A stretch of 64,000 nucleotides of DNA from Chamaea fasciata (Eukaryota > Chordata > Aves > Passeriformes > Sylviidae), in the NCBI GenBank assembly GCA_029207755.1, contig JARCOQ010000079.1, positions 186,001 through 250,000 of the forward strand. Reading direction: 5' to 3'. Position numbers and translations under genes: made by a program. Each line of letters starts with the position of its first letter. Position 1 is the stretch's first letter. Positions 10,464 through 24,877 of the stretch are shown here, piece after piece. Under the pieces are notes generated by a model. It was given only the letters and a program-made list of their open reading frames with translations. It was not told the DNA's origin and ran no database searches.

Positions 10464-13442
10464 GTTAGCAACCAGAGTCATGGATCCGAATCCAGATGGA
10501 GACTGGTCCAGGTGGACACTGGTCCAGATGGTGACCAGAGCCATTCCTCCCACCTTGTATTGATAGTGGTCTTGCCAGACCCCGAGGCATGCATCCCACT
10601 CTGGATGGTCAGTGGTCTGGATGGGCCCCAGACCATGAATCCCCTATGAATGGACACTGGTCTAGATGGACACCAGAGCCATGGATTCCAGCTGGACACT
10701 GGTGTGGATGGACACCAGAGCCATGGATGCCACTGTGGATGGACACTGGTTTGGATGGACATAAGAGCCACGGATCCCAATCTGGATGGACGCTGCTGTG
10801 AAGAGACCCCAGAGCCATGGATCCCACAGTGGAATGACACTGGTCAGGATGGACACCAGAGCAATGGATGCCACTGTGGATGGACACAGGTAGGTAGAGA
10901 TGCACTCCAGAGTAATGGTGTCCACTCTGGATGGACACTGGTCTGGATAGACAGCAGAACCCTGGCTTCCACTCTGGATGGACGCTTGCCTGAATAGACA
11001 AAAGAGCTATGGATCCCAGCTTGACACTGGTCTGGATGGGCACCAGAGCCATGGATCCCACTCTGAATACACACTACTCGTGATGGACACAAGAGCCATG
11101 CATCCCTCTGTGGATGGAGCCTGGTTTGAATGGACAGCACAGCCACGCATCCAGATGGACACCAGAGCCGTGGATCCCAACTGGACAGTGGTCTCGATGG
11201 ACACCAGTGCCATGGATCCCACTGTGGATGGACACTGGTATGGATAGACATCAGAGCCTTGGATCCCAGCTTGACTGTGTTCTGGATGAAGAGCAGAGTC
11301 TTGGATTGGACTCTGGATGGATACTGCTCCAGATGGACACCAGAGCCGTGGATCCCACTTTGGATGGATCCCAGTCTGGATAGACTCCAGAGCCATGGAT
11401 CCGTCTCTGGATGGATGCTGGTCTGGATGGACACCCGAGCCATGGATCCAAATTGGAGCCTGGCCTGGATGGATACAAGGGCCATGGATTCCACTCTTGA
11501 TGGACACTTGTGGAGATAGCAACCTGAGGCATGGATTCGACTCGAGATGGACACTGGTCCTGAAGGACAGTGGTCTAGATGGTGACCAGAGCCATTCCTC
11601 CCACCTTGTATTGACTCTTGCCAGACCCCAAGGCATGGATCCCACTCTGGATGGCCAGTGGTCTGGATGGGCACCAGACCATGGATCCCCTATGAATGGA
11701 CACTGGTCTTGACGGACGCCAGAACCATGGATTCCAGCTGGACACTGGTGTGGATGGACACCTGAGCCATGGATGCCACTGTGGATGGATACTGGTTTGG
11801 ATGGACATAAGAGCCACGGATCCCAATCTAGACGGACGCTGCTGTGAATAGACCCCAGAGCCATGGATCCCACAGTGGATTGACAGTGGTCAGGATGGAC
11901 ACCAGAGCAATGGATGCCACTGTGGATGGATGCAGGTAGAGATGCACACCAGAGTAATGGTGTCCGCTCTGGATGGACACTGGTCTGGATAGACAGCAGA
12001 ACCCTGGCTTCCACTCTGGATGGACGCTTGCCTGAATAGACAAAAGAGCTATGGATCCCAGCTTGACACTGGTCTGGATGGACACCAGAGCCATGGATCC
12101 CACTCTGAATGCACACTACTCGTGATGGACACAAGAGCCATGCATCCCTCTGTGGATGGAGCCTGGTTTGAATGGACAGCACAGCCACGCATCCAGACGG
12201 ACACCAGAGCCGTGGATCCCAACTGCACAGTGGTCTGGATGGACACCAGAGCCATGGATCCCACTGTGGATGGACCCTGGTACAGATAGACAGCATAGCC
12301 ATGGATGCAAAGTGGACACTGCTCCAGATGGATAATGATCTGTATGGACGCCAAAGCCATGGATCCCACTCTGGATGCACGCTGTTCTTGATGGACACAG
12401 GAGTCATGCATGGGTCTGTAGATGGAGCCTGGTATGAATGGACAGCACAGCCACGTATCCAGATGGATACTTGTCCAGATGGACAGCAGAGCCGTGGATC
12501 TCAAGTGGACAGTGGTCTGGATGGAAACCAGAGCGATGGATCCCACTGTGGATGGACACTGGTATGGATAGACCTCAGAGCCTTGGATCCCAGCTTTACT
12601 CTGTTCTAAATAGACTCCAGAGCCATGGATCCGTCTCTGGATGGATGCTGGTCTGGATGGACACCCGAGCCATGGATCCAAATTGGAGCCTGATCTGGAT
12701 GGATACAAGGGCCATGGATTCCACTCTTGATGGACACTTGTGGAGATAGCAACCAGAGGCATGGATCCGACTCGAGATGGACACTGGTCCTGAAGGACAG
12801 TGGTCTAGATGGTGACCAGAGCCATTCCTCCCACCTTGTATTGACTCTTGCCAGACCCCGAGGCATGGATCCCACTCTGGATGGCCAGTGGTCTGGATGG
12901 GCACCAGACCATGGCTCCCCTATCAATGGACACTGGTCTAGATGGATGCCAGAGCCAATGACTCCAGCTGGACACTGGTGTGGATGGACACCAGAGCAAT
13001 GGATGCCACTGTGGATGGATACGGGTTTGGATGGACATAAGAGCCATGGATCCCAATCTAGATGGACGCTGCTGTGAATAGACACCAGTGCCATGGATCC
13101 CACTGTGGATGGACACTGGTATGGATAGACATCAGAGCCTTGGATCCCAGCTTGACTGTGTTCTGGATGGAGAGCAGAGTCTTGGATTGGACTCTGGATG
13201 GATACTGCTCCAGATGGACAGCAGAGTCTTGGATTGGACTCTGGATGGATACTGCTCCAGATGGAACGCAGAGCCATGGATCCCACTCTTGGTGGATACT
13301 GGTCTGGATGGACTCCAGAGCCATGGATCCGTCTCTGGATGGACACAGTTCTGGATGGACACAAGAGCCATAGATCCAAATTGGAACCTCTTCTGGATGG
13401 ATGCAAGGGCCATGGATTCCACTCTGGATGGATACTGCTCCA
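10464..13442 (+). repeat. Composite block C, 2,979 bp
   Basis: Same three sub-blocks as the block at 38: 10464-11514, 11515-12744 and 12745-13442. It differs from that block at a few sites, several of them near the right end (for example CTCTTGG versus CTGTTGG in monomer 21). Confidence 0.9.
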
Positions 13443-14536
13443 GTTAGCAACCAGAGTCATGGATCCGAATCCAGATGGAGACTGGTCCAGATGGACACTG
13501 GTCCGGATGGTGACCAGAGCCATTCCTCCCACCTTGTATTGATAGTGGTCTTGCCAGACCCCGAGGCATGCATTCCACTCTGGATGGCCAGTGGTCTGGA
13601 TGGGCCCCAGACCATGGATCCCCTATGAATGGACACTGGTCTAGATGGACGCCAGAGCCATGGATTCCAGCTGGACACTGGTGTGGATGGACACCAGAGC
13701 CATGGATGCCACTGTGGATGGACACTGGTTTGGATGGACATAAGAGCCACAGATCCCAATCTGGATGGAGGCTGCTGTGAATAGACCCCAGAGCCATGGA
13801 TCCCACAGTGGATTGACAGTGGTCAGGATGGACACCAGAGCAATGGATGCCACTGTGGATGGACGCAGGTAGAGATGCACACCAGAGTAATGGTGTCCGC
13901 TCTGGATGGACACTGGTCTGGATAGACAGCAGAACCCTGGCTTCCACTCTGGATGGACGCTTGCCTGAATAGACAAAAGAGCTATGGATCCCAGCTTGAC
14001 ACTGGTCTGGATGGACACCAGAGCCATGAATCCCACTCTGAATGCACACTACTCGTGATGGACACAAGAGCCATGCATCCCTCTGTGGATGGAGCCTGGT
14101 TTGAATGGACAGCACAGCCACGCATCCAGATGGACACCAGAGCCGTGGATCCCAACTGGACAGTGGTCTCGATGGACACCAGTGCCATGGATCCCACTGT
14201 GGATGGACACTGGTATGGATAGACATCAGAGCCTTGGATCCCAGCTTGACTGTGTTCTGGATGGAGAGCAGAGTCTTGGATTGGACTCTGGATGGATACT
14301 GCTCCAGATGGACAGCAGAGTCTTGGATTGGACTCTGGATGGATACTGCTCCAGATGGAACGCAGAGCCATGGATCCCACTCTTGGTGGATACTGGTCTG
14401 GATGGACTCCAGAGCCATGGATCCGTCTCTGGATGGACACAGTTCTGGATGGACACAAGAGCCATAGATCCAAATTGGAACCTCTTCTGGATGGATGCAA
14501 GGGCCATGGATTCCACTCTGGATGGATACTGCTCCA
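13443..14536 (+). repeat. HOR unit L (1,094 bp)
   Basis: Partner of unit 3017 with the same CATGCATTCC in monomer 3 and CACAGATCC at monomer 7. Confidence 0.93.
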
Positions 14537-15629
14537 GTTAGCAACCAGAGTCATAGATCCGAATCCAGATGGAGACTGGTCCAGATGGACACTGGTCCGG
14601 ATGGTGACCAGAGCCATTCCACCCACCTTGTATTGATAGTGGTCTTGCCAGACCCCGAGGCATGCATCCCACTCTTGATGGCCAGTGGTCTGGATGGGCC
14701 CCAGACCATGGATCCCCTATGAATGGACACTGGTCTAGATGGACGCCAGAGCCATGGATTCCAGCTGGACACTGGTGTGGATGGACACCAGAGCCATGGA
14801 TGCCACTGTGGATGGACACTGGTTTGGATGGACATAAGAGCCACGGATCCCAATCTGGATGGACGCTGCTGTGAATAGACCCCAGAGCCATGGATCCCAC
14901 AGTGGATTGACAGTGGTCAGGATGGACACCAGAGCAATGGATGCCACTGTGGATGGACGCAGGTAGAGATGCACACCAGAGTAATGGTGTCCGCTCTGGA
15001 TGGACACTGGTCTGGATAGACAGCAGAACCCTGGCTTCCACTCTGGATGGACGCTTGCCTGAATAGACAAAAGAGCTATGGATCCCAGCTTGACACTGGT
15101 CTGGATGGACACCAGAGCCATGAATCCCACTCTGAATGCACACTACTCGTGATGGACACAAGAGCCATGCATCCCTCTGTGGATGGAGCCTGGTTTGAAT
15201 GGACAGCACAGCCACGCATCCAGATGGACACCAGAGCCGTGGATCCCAACTGCACAGTGGTCTCGATGGACACCAGTGCCATGGATTCCACTGTGGATGG
15301 ACACTGGTATGGATAGACATCAGAGCCTTGGATCCCAGCTTGACTGTGTTCTGGATGGAGAGCAGAGTCTTGGATTGGACTCTGGATGGATACTGCTCCA
15401 GATGGACAGCAGAGTCTTGGATTGGACTCTGGATGGATACTGCTCCAGATGGAACGCAGAGCCATGGATCCCACTCTTGGTGGATACTGGTCTGGATGGA
15501 CTCCAGAGCCATGGATCCGTCCTGGATGGACACAGTTCTGGATGGACACAAAAGCCATAGATCCAAATTGGAACCTGTTCTGGATGGATGCAAGGGCCAT
15601 GGATTCCACTCTGGATGGATACTGCTCCA
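14537..15629 (+). repeat. HOR unit L (1,093 bp)
   Basis: Partner of unit 4111, sharing CCATTCCACCC, ACTCTTGATGG and the lost T in monomer 22. Confidence 0.93.
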
Positions 15630-16723
15630 GTTAGCAACCAGAGTCATAGATCCGAATCCAGATGGAGACTGGTCCAGATGGACACTGGTCCGGATGGTGA
15701 CCAGAGCCATTCCTCCCACCTTGTATTGATAGTGGTCTTGCCAGACCCCGAGGCATGCATCCCACTCTGGATGGCCAGTGGTCTGGATGGGCCCCAGACC
15801 ATGGATCCCCTATGAATGGACACTGGTCTAGATGGACGCCAGAGCCATGGATTCCAGCTGGACACTGGTGTGGATGGACACCAGAGCCATGGATGCCACT
15901 GTGGATGGACACTGGTTTGGATGGACATAAGAGCCACGGATCCCAATCTGGATGGACGCTGCTGTGAATAGACACCAGAGCCATGGATCCCACAGTGGAT
16001 TGACAGTGGTCAGGATGGACACCAGAGCAATGGATGCCACTGTGGATGGACGCAGGTAGAGATGCACACCAGAGTAATGGTGTCCGCTCTGGATGGACAC
16101 TGGTATGGATAGACAGCAGAACCCTGGCTTCCACTCTGGATGGACGCTTGCCTGAATAGACAAAAGAGCTATGGATCCCAGCTTGACCCTGGTTTGGATG
16201 GACACCAGAGCCATGAATCCCACTCTGAATGCACACTACTCATGATGGACACAAGAGCCATGCATCCCTCTGTGGATGGAGCCTGGTTTGAATGGACAGC
16301 ACAGCCACGCATCCAGATGGACACCAGAGCCGTGGATCCCAACTGGACAGTGGTCTCGATGGACACCAGTGCCATGGATCCCACTGTGGATGGACACTGG
16401 TATGGATAGACATCAGAGCCTTGGATCCCAGCTTGACTGTGTTCTGGATGGAGAGCAGAGTCTTGGATTGGACTCTGGATGGATACTGCTCCAGATGGAC
16501 AGCAGAGTCTTGGATTGGACTCTGGATGGATACTGCTCCAGATGGAACGCAGAGCCATGGATCCCACTGTTGGTGGATACTGGTCTGGATGGACTCCAGA
16601 GCCATGGATCCGTCTCTGGATGGACACAGTTCTGGATGGACACAAGAGCCATAGATCCAAATTGGAGCCTGTTCTGGATGGATGCAAGGGCCATGGATTC
16701 CACTCTGGATGGATACTGCTCCA
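15630..16723 (+). repeat. HOR unit L (1,094 bp)
   Basis: Partner of unit 5204 with TGGTATGG in monomer 10 and ACCCTGGTTTGG in monomer 12. It is also the first unit of the 5,171-bp super-repeat. Confidence 0.93.
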
Positions 16724-17816
16724 GTTAGCAACCAGAGTCATAGATCCGAATCCAGATGGAGACTGGTCCAGATGGACACTGGTCCGGATGGTGACCAGAG
16801 CCATTCCTCCCACCTTGTATTGATAGTGGTCTTGCCAGACCCCGAGGCATGCATCCCACTCTGGATGGCCAGTGGTCTGGATGGGCACCAGACCATGGAT
16901 CCCCTATGAATGGACACTGGTCTAGATGGACGCCAGAGCCATGGATTCCAGCTGGACACTGGTGTGGATGGACACCAGAGCCATGGATGCCACTGTGGAT
17001 GGACACTGGTTTGGATGGACATAAGAGCCACGGATCCCAATCTGGATGGACGCTGCTGTGAATAGACCCCAGAGCCATGGATCCCACAGTGGATTGACAG
17101 TGGTCAGGATGGACACCAGAGCAATGGATGCCACTGTGGATGGACGCAGGTAGAGATGCACACCAGAGTAATGGTGTCCGCTCTGGATGGACACTGGTCT
17201 GGATAGACAGCAGAACCCTGGCTTCCACTCTGGATGGACGCTTGCCTGAATAGACAAAAGAGCTATGGATCCCAGCTTGACACTGGTCTGGATGGACACC
17301 AGAGCCATGAATCCCACTCTGAATGCACACTACTCGTGATGGACACAAGAGCCATGCATCCCTCTGTGGATGGAGCCTGGTTTGAATGGACAGCACAGCC
17401 ACGCATCCAGATGGACACCAGAGCCGTGGATCCCAACTGCACAGTGGTCTCGATGGACACCAGTGCCATGGATCCCACTGTGGATGGACACTGGTATGGA
17501 TAGACATCAGAGCCTTGGATCCCAGCTTGACTGTGTTCTGGATGGAGAGCAGAGTCTTGGATTGGACTCTGGATGGATACTGCTCCAGATGGACAGCAGA
17601 GTCTTGGATTGGACTCTGGATGGATACTGCTCCAGATGGAACGCAGAGCCATGGATCCCACTCTTGGTGGATACTGGTCTGGATGGACTCCAGAGCCATG
17701 GATCCGTCCTGGATGGACACAGTTCTGGATGGACACAAAAGCCATAGATCCAAATTGGAACCTGTTCTGGATGGATGCAAGGGCCATGGATTCCACTCTG
17801 GATGGATACTGCTCCA
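16724..17816 (+). repeat. HOR unit L (1,093 bp)
   Basis: Matches unit 6298 except that monomer 3 has GGGCACCAGACC where that unit has GGGCCCCAGACC. The lost T in monomer 22 is present. Confidence 0.93.
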
Positions 17817-18612
17817 GTTAGCAACCAGAGTCATAGATCCGAATCCAGATGGAGACTGGTCCAGATGGACACTGGTCCGGATGGTGACCAGAGCCATTCC
17901 TCCCACCTTGTATTGATAGTGGTCTTGCCAGACCCCGAGGCATGCATCCCACTCTGGATGGCCAGTGGTCTGGATGGGCCCCAGACCATGGATCCCCTAT
18001 GAATGGACACTGGTCTAGATGGACGACAGAGCCATGGATTCCAGCTGGACACTGGTGTGGATGGACACCAGAGCCATGGATGCCACTGTGGATGGACACT
18101 GGTTTGGATGGACATAAGAGCCACAGATCCCAATCTGGATGGACGCTGCTGTGAATAGACACCAGAGCCATGGATCCCACAGTGGATTGACAGTGGTCAG
18201 GATGGACACCAGAGCAATGGATGCCACTGTGGATGGACGCAGGTAGAGATGCACACCAGAGTAATGGTGTCCGCTCTGGATGGACACTGGTATGGATAGA
18301 CATCAGAGCCTTGGATCCCAGCTTGACTGTGTTCTGGATGGAGAGCAGAGTCTTGGATTGGACTCTGGATGGATACTGCTCCAGATGGACAGCAGAGTCT
18401 TGGATTGGACTCTGGATGGATACTGCTCCAGATGGAACGCAGAGCCATGGATCCCACTCTTGGTGGATACTGGTCTGGATGGACTCCAGAGCCATGGATC
18501 CGTCCTGGATGGACACAGTTCTGGATGGACACAAAAGCCATAGATCCAAATTGGAACCTGTTCTGGATGGATGCAAGGGCCATGGATTCCACTCTGGATG
18601 GATACTGCTCCA
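17817..18612 (+). repeat. HOR unit S (796 bp)
   Basis: Same 10/17 hybrid junction as at 7839 and the same lost T in monomer 22. Private GACGACAGAGCC near 18023, and CACAGATCC at monomer 7. Confidence 0.94.
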
Positions 18613-19706
18613 GTTAGCAACCAGAGTCATAGATCCGAATCCAGATGGAGACTGGTCCAGATGGACACTGGTCCGGATGGTGACCAGAGCCATTCCTCCC
18701 ACCTTGTATTGATAGTGGTCTTGCCAGACCCCGAGGCATGCATCCCACTCTGGATGGCCAGTGGTCTGGATGGGCCCCAGACCATGGATCCCCTATGAAT
18801 GGACACTGGTCTAGATGGACGCCAGAGCCATGGATTCCAGCTGGACACTGGTGTGGATGGACACCAGAGCCATGGATGCCACTGTGGATGGACACTGGTT
18901 TGGATGGACATAAGAGCCATGGATCCCAATCTGGATGGACGCTGCTGTGAATAGACCCCAGAGCCATGGATCCCACAGTGGATTGACAGTGGTCAGGATG
19001 GACACCAGAGCAATGGATGCCACTGTGGATGGACGCAGGTAGAGATGCACACCAGAGTAATGGTGTCCGCTCTGGATGGACACTGGTCTGGATAGACAGC
19101 AGAACCCTGGCTTCCACTCTGGATGGACGCTTGCCTGAATAGACAAAAGAGCTATGGATCCCAGCTTGACACTGGTCTGGATGGACACCAGAGCCATGAA
19201 TCCCACTCTGAATGCACACTACTCATGATGGACACAAGAGCCATGCATCCCTCTGTGGATGGAGCCTGGTTTGAATGGACAGCACAGCCACGCATCCAGA
19301 TGGACACCAGAGCCGTGGATCCCAACTGGACAGTGGTCTCGATGGACACCAGTGCCATGGATCCCACTGTGGATGGACACTGGTATGGATAGACATCAGA
19401 GCCTTGGATCCCAGCTTGACTGTGTTCTGGATGGAGAGCAGAGTCTTGGATTGGACTCTGGATGGATACTGCTCCAGATGGACAGCAGAGTCTTGGATTG
19501 GACTCTGGATGGATACTGCTCCAGATGGAACGCAGAGCCATGGATCCCACTGTTGGTGGATACTGGTCTGGATGGACTCCAGAGCCATGGATCCGTCTCT
19601 GGATGGACACAGTTCTGGATGGACACAAGAGCCATAGATCCAAATTGGAGCCTGTTCTGGATGGATGCAAGGGCCATGGATTCCACTCTGGATGGATACT
19701 GCTCCA
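18613..19706 (+). repeat. HOR unit L (1,094 bp)
   Basis: Carries CATGGATCCC at monomer 7, ACTCATGATGG in monomer 13 and ACTGTTGG in monomer 21. It is the last unit that matches the 10,426-bp copy upstream. Confidence 0.93.
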
Positions 19707-20800
19707 GTTAGCAACCAGAGTCATAGATCCGAATCCAGATGGAGACTGGTCCAGATGGACACTGGTCCGGATGGTGACCAGAGCCATTCCTCCCACCTTG
19801 TATTGATAGTGGTCTTGCCAGACCCCGAGGCATGCATCCCACTCTGGATGGCCAGTGGTCTGGATGGGCCCCAGACCATGGATCCCCTATGAATGGACAC
19901 TGGTCTAGATGGACGCCAGAGCCATGGATTCCAGCTGGACACTGGTGTGGATGGACACCAGAGCCATGGATGCCACTGTGGATGGACACTGGTTTGGATG
20001 GACATAAGAGCCATGGATCCCAATCTGGATGGACGCTGCTGTGAATAGACCCCAGAGCCATGGATCCCACAGTGGATTGACAGTGGTCAAGATGGACACC
20101 AGAGCAATGGATGCCACTGTGGATGGACGCAGGTAGAGATGCACACCAGAGTAATGGTGTCCGCTCTGGATGGACACTGGTCTGGATAGACAGCAGAACC
20201 CTGGCTTCCACTCTGGATGGACGCTTGCCTGAATAGACAAAAGAGCTATGGATCCCAGCTTGACACTGGTCTGGATGGACACCAGAGCCATGAATCCCAC
20301 TCTGAATGCACACTACTCGTGATGGACACAAGAGCCATGCATCCCTCTGTGGATGGAGCCTGGTTTGAATGGACAGCACAGCCACGCATCCAGACGGACA
20401 CCAGAGCCGTGGATCCCAACTGGACAGTGGTCTCGATGGACACCAGTGCCATGGATCCCACTGTGGATGGACACTGGTATGGATAGAAATCAGAGCCTTG
20501 GATCCCAGCTTGACTGTGTTCTGGATGGAGAGCAGAGTCTTGGATTGGACTCTGGATGGATACTGCTCCAGATGGACAGCAGAGTCTTGGATTGGACTCT
20601 GGATGGATACTGCTCCAGATGGAACGCAGAGCCATGGATCCCACTCTTGGTGGATACTGGTCTGGATGGACTCCAGAGCCATGGGTTCGTCTCTGGATGG
20701 ACACAGTTCTGGATGGACACAAGAGCCATAGATCCAAATTGGAACCTCTTCTGGATGGATGCAAGGGCCATGGATTCCACTCTGGATGGATACTGCTCCA
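19707..20800 (+). repeat. HOR unit L (1,094 bp) with several private variants
   Basis: GTCAAGATGG in monomer 8, CAGACGGACACC in monomer 15, ATAGAAATCAG in monomer 17 and CATGGGTTCG at monomer 22 occur together only here and in unit 24878. This is strong evidence for recent duplication of this segment. Confidence 0.93.
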
Positions 20801-21894
20801 GTTAGCAACCAGAGTCATAGATCTGAATCCAGATGGAGACTGGTCCAGATGGACACTGGTCCGGATGGTGACCAGAGCCATTCCTCCCACCTTGTATTGA
20901 TAGTGGTCTTGCCAGACCCCGAGGCATGCATCCCACTCTGGATGGCCAGTGGTCTGGATGGGCCCCAGACCATGGATCCCCTATGAATGGACACTGGTCT
21001 AGATGGACGCCAGAGCCATGGATTCCAGCTGGACACTGGTGTGGATGGACACCAGAGCCATGGATGCCACTGTGGATGGACACTGGTTTGGATGGACATA
21101 AGAGCCATGGATCCCAATCTGGATGGACGCTGCTGTGAATAGACCCCAGAGCCATGGATCCCACAGTGGATTGACAGTGGTCAGGATGGACACCAGAGCA
21201 ATGGATGCCACTGTGGATGGACGCAGGTAGAGATGCACACCAGAGTAATGGTGTCCGCTCTGGATGGACACTGGTCTGGATAGACAGCAGAACCCTGGCT
21301 TCCACTCTGGATGGACGCTTGCCTGAATAGACAAAAGAGCTATGGATCCCAGCTTGACCCTGGTTTGGATGGACACCAGAGCCATGAATCCCACTCTGAA
21401 TGCACACTACTCATGATGGACACAAGAGCCATGCATCCCTCTGTGGATGGAGCCTGGTTTGAATGGACAGCACAGCCACGCATCCAGATGGACACCAGAG
21501 CCGTGGATCCCAACTGGACAGTGGTCTCGATGGACACCAGTGCCATGGATCCCACTGTGGATGGACACTGGTATGGATAGACATCAGAGCCTTGGATCCC
21601 AGCTTGACTGTGTTCTGGATGGAGAGCAGAGTCTTGGATTGGACTCTGGATGGATACTGCTCCAGATGGACAGCAGAGTCTTGGATTGGACTCTGGATGG
21701 ATACTGCTCCAGATGGAACGCAGAGCCATGGATCCCACTGTTGGTGGATACTGGTCTGGATGGACTCCAGAGCCATGGATCCGTCTCTGGATGGACACAG
21801 TTCTGGATGGACACAAGAGCCATAGATCCAAATTGGAGCCTGTTCTGGATGGATGCAAGGGCCATGGATTCCACTCTGGATGGATACTGCTCCA
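20801..21894 (+). repeat. HOR unit L (1,094 bp)
   Basis: Monomer 1 has ATCTGAATCC, a CpG-loss variant of ATCCGAATCC, shared with units 25972 and 58855. From monomer 12 on it matches unit 15630 (ACCCTGGTTTGG, ACTGTTGG). Confidence 0.93.
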
Positions 21895-22987
21895 GTTAGC
21901 AACCAGAGTCATAGATCCGAATCCAGATGGAGACTGGTCCAGATGGACACTGGTCCGGATGGTGACCAGAGCCATTCCTCCCACCTTGTATTGATAGTGG
22001 TCTTGCCAGACCCCGAGGCATGCATCCCACTCTGGATGGCCAGTGGTCTGGATGGGCACCAGACCATGGATCCCCTATGAATGGACACTGGTCTAGATGG
22101 ACGCCAGAGCCATGGATTCCAGCTGGACACTGGTGTGGATGGACACCAGAGCCATGGATGCCACTGTGGATGGACACTGGTTTGGATGGACATAAGAGCC
22201 ACGGATCCCAATCTGGATGGACGCTGCTGTGAATAGACCCCAGAGCCATGGATCCCACAGTGGATTGACAGTGGTCAGGATGGACACCAGAGCAATGGAT
22301 GCCACTGTGGATGGACGCAGGTAGAGATGCACACCAGAGTAATGGTGTCCGCTCTGGATGGACACTGGTCTGGATAGACAGCAGAACCCTGGCTTCCACT
22401 CTGGATGGACGCTTGCCTGAATAGACAAAAGAGCTATGGATCCCAGCTTGACACTGGTCTGGATGGACACCAGAGCCATGAATCCCACTCTGAATGCACA
22501 CTACTCGTGATGGACACAAGAGCCATGCATCCCTCTGTGGATGGAGCCTGGTTTGAATGGACAGCACAGCCACGCATCCAGATGGACACCAGAGCCGTGG
22601 ATCCCAACTGCACAGTGGTCTCGATGGACACCAGTGCCATGGATCCCACTGTGGATGGACACTGGTATGGATAGACATCAGAGCCTTGGATCCCAGCTTG
22701 ACTGTGTTCTGGATGGAGAGCAGAGTCTTGGATTGGACTCTGGATGGATACTGCTCCAGATGGACAGCAGAGTCTTGGATTGGACTCTGGATGGATACTG
22801 CTCCAGATGGAACGCAGAGCCATGGATCCCACTCTTGGTGGATACTGGTCTGGATGGACTCCAGAGCCATGGATCCGTCCTGGATGGACACAGTTCTGGA
22901 TGGACACAAAAGCCATAGATCCAAATTGGAACCTGTTCTGGATGGATGCAAGGGCCATGGATTCCACTCTGGATGGATACTGCTCCA
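21895..22987 (+). repeat. HOR unit L (1,093 bp)
   Basis: Partner of unit 16724: GGGCACCAGACC in monomer 3, CAACTGCACAGTGG in monomer 16 and the lost T in monomer 22. Confidence 0.93.
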
Positions 22988-23783
22988 GTTAGCAACCAGA
23001 GTCATAGATCCGAATCCAGATGGAGACTGGTCCAGATGGACACTGGTCCGGATGGTGACCAGAGCCATTCCTCCCACCTTGTATTGATAGTGGTCTTGCC
23101 AGACCCCGAGGCATGCATCCCACTCTGGATGGCCAGTGGTCTGGATGGGCCCCAGACCATGGATCCCCTATGAATGGACACTGGTCTAGATGGACGCCAG
23201 AGCCATGGATTCCAGCTGGACACTGGTGTGGATGGACACCAGAGCCATGGATGCCACTGTGGATGGACACTGGTTTGGATGGACATAAGAGCCACAGATC
23301 CCAATCTGGATGGACGCTGCTGTGAATAGACACCAGAGCCATGGATCCCACAGTGGATTGACAGTGGTCAGGATGGACACCAGAGCAATGGATGCCACTG
23401 TGGATGGACGCAGGTAGAGATGCACACCAGAGTAATGGTGTCCGCTCTGGATGGACACTGGTATGGATAGACATCAGAGCCTTGGATCCCAGCTTGACTG
23501 TGTTCTGGATGGAGAGCAGAGTCTTGGATTGGACTCTGGATGGATACTGCTCCAGATGGACAGCAGAGTCTTGGATTGGACTCTGGATGGATACTGCTCC
23601 AGATGGAACGCAGAGCCATGGATCCCACTCTTGGTGGATACTGGTCTGGATGGACTCCAGAGCCATGGATCCGTCCTGGATGGACACAGTTCTGGATGGA
23701 CACAAAAGCCATAGATCCAAATTGGAACCTGTTCTGGATGGATGCAAGGGCCATGGATTCCACTCTGGATGGATACTGCTCCA
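22988..23783 (+). repeat. HOR unit S (796 bp)
   Basis: Partner of unit 17817, with CACAGATCC at monomer 7 but the ordinary GACGCCAGAGCC, so the GACGACAG change arose in the other copy after duplication. Confidence 0.94.
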
Positions 23784-24877
23784 GTTAGCAACCAGAGTCA
23801 TAGATCCGAATCCAGATGGAGACTGGTCCAGATGGACACTGGTCCGGATGGTGACCAGAGCCATTCCTCCCACCTTGTATTGATAGTGGTCTTGCCAGAC
23901 CCCGAGGCATGCATCCCACTCTGGATGGCCAGTGGTCTGGATGGGCCCCAGACCATGGATCCCCTATGAATGGACACTGGTCTAGATGGACGCCAGAGCC
24001 ATGGATTCCAGCTGGACACTGGTGTGGATGGACACCAGAGCCATGGATGCCACTGTGGATGGACACTGGTTTGGATGGACATAAGAGCCATGGATCCCAA
24101 TCTGGATGGACGCTGCTGTGAATAGACCCCAGAGCCATGGATCCCACAGTGGATTGACAGTGGTCAGGATGGACACCAGAGCAATGGATGCCACTGTGGA
24201 TGGACGCAGGTAGAGATGCACACCAGAGTAATGGTGTCCGCTCTGGATGGACACTGGTCTGGATAGACAGCAGAACCCTGGCTTCCACTCTGGATGGACG
24301 CTTGCCTGAATAGACAAAAGAGCTATGGATCCCAGCTTGACACTGGTCTGGATGGACACCAGAGCCATGAATCCCACTCTGAATGCACACTACTCATGAT
24401 GGACACAAGAGCCATGCATCCCTCTGTGGATGGAGCCTGGTTTGAATGGACAGCACAGCCACGCATCCAGATGGACACCAGAGCCGTGGATCCCAACTGG
24501 ACAGTGGTCTCGATGGACACCAGTGCCATGGATCCCACTGTGGATGGACACTGGTATGGATAGACATCAGAGCCTTGGATCCCAGCTTGACTGTGTTCTG
24601 GATGGAGAGCAGAGTCTTGGATTGGACTCTGGATGGATACTGCTCCAGATGGACAGCAGAGTCTTGGATTGGACTCTGGATGGATACTGCTCCAGATGGA
24701 ACGCAGAGCCATGGATCCCACTGTTGGTGGATACTGGTCTGGATGGACTCCAGAGCCATGGATCCGTCTCTGGATGGACACAGTTCTGGATGGACACAAG
24801 AGCCATAGATCCAAATTGGAGCCTGTTCTGGATGGATGCAAGGGCCATGGATTCCACTCTGGATGGATACTGCTCCA
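23784..24877 (+). repeat. HOR unit L (1,094 bp)
   Basis: Partner of unit 18613 with CATGGATCCC at monomer 7, ACTCATGATGG and ACTGTTGG. Confidence 0.93.

Larger units (their letters stand above)
10464..19706 (+). repeat. 10,426-bp super-repeat, copy 2 (units C L L L L S L)
   Basis: This is the downstream partner of 38-9280. The correspondence ends after the seventh unit. Copy 1 continues with the 1,183-bp unit at 9281, whereas copy 2 continues with an ordinary 1,094-bp unit at 19707. Confidence 0.93.
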
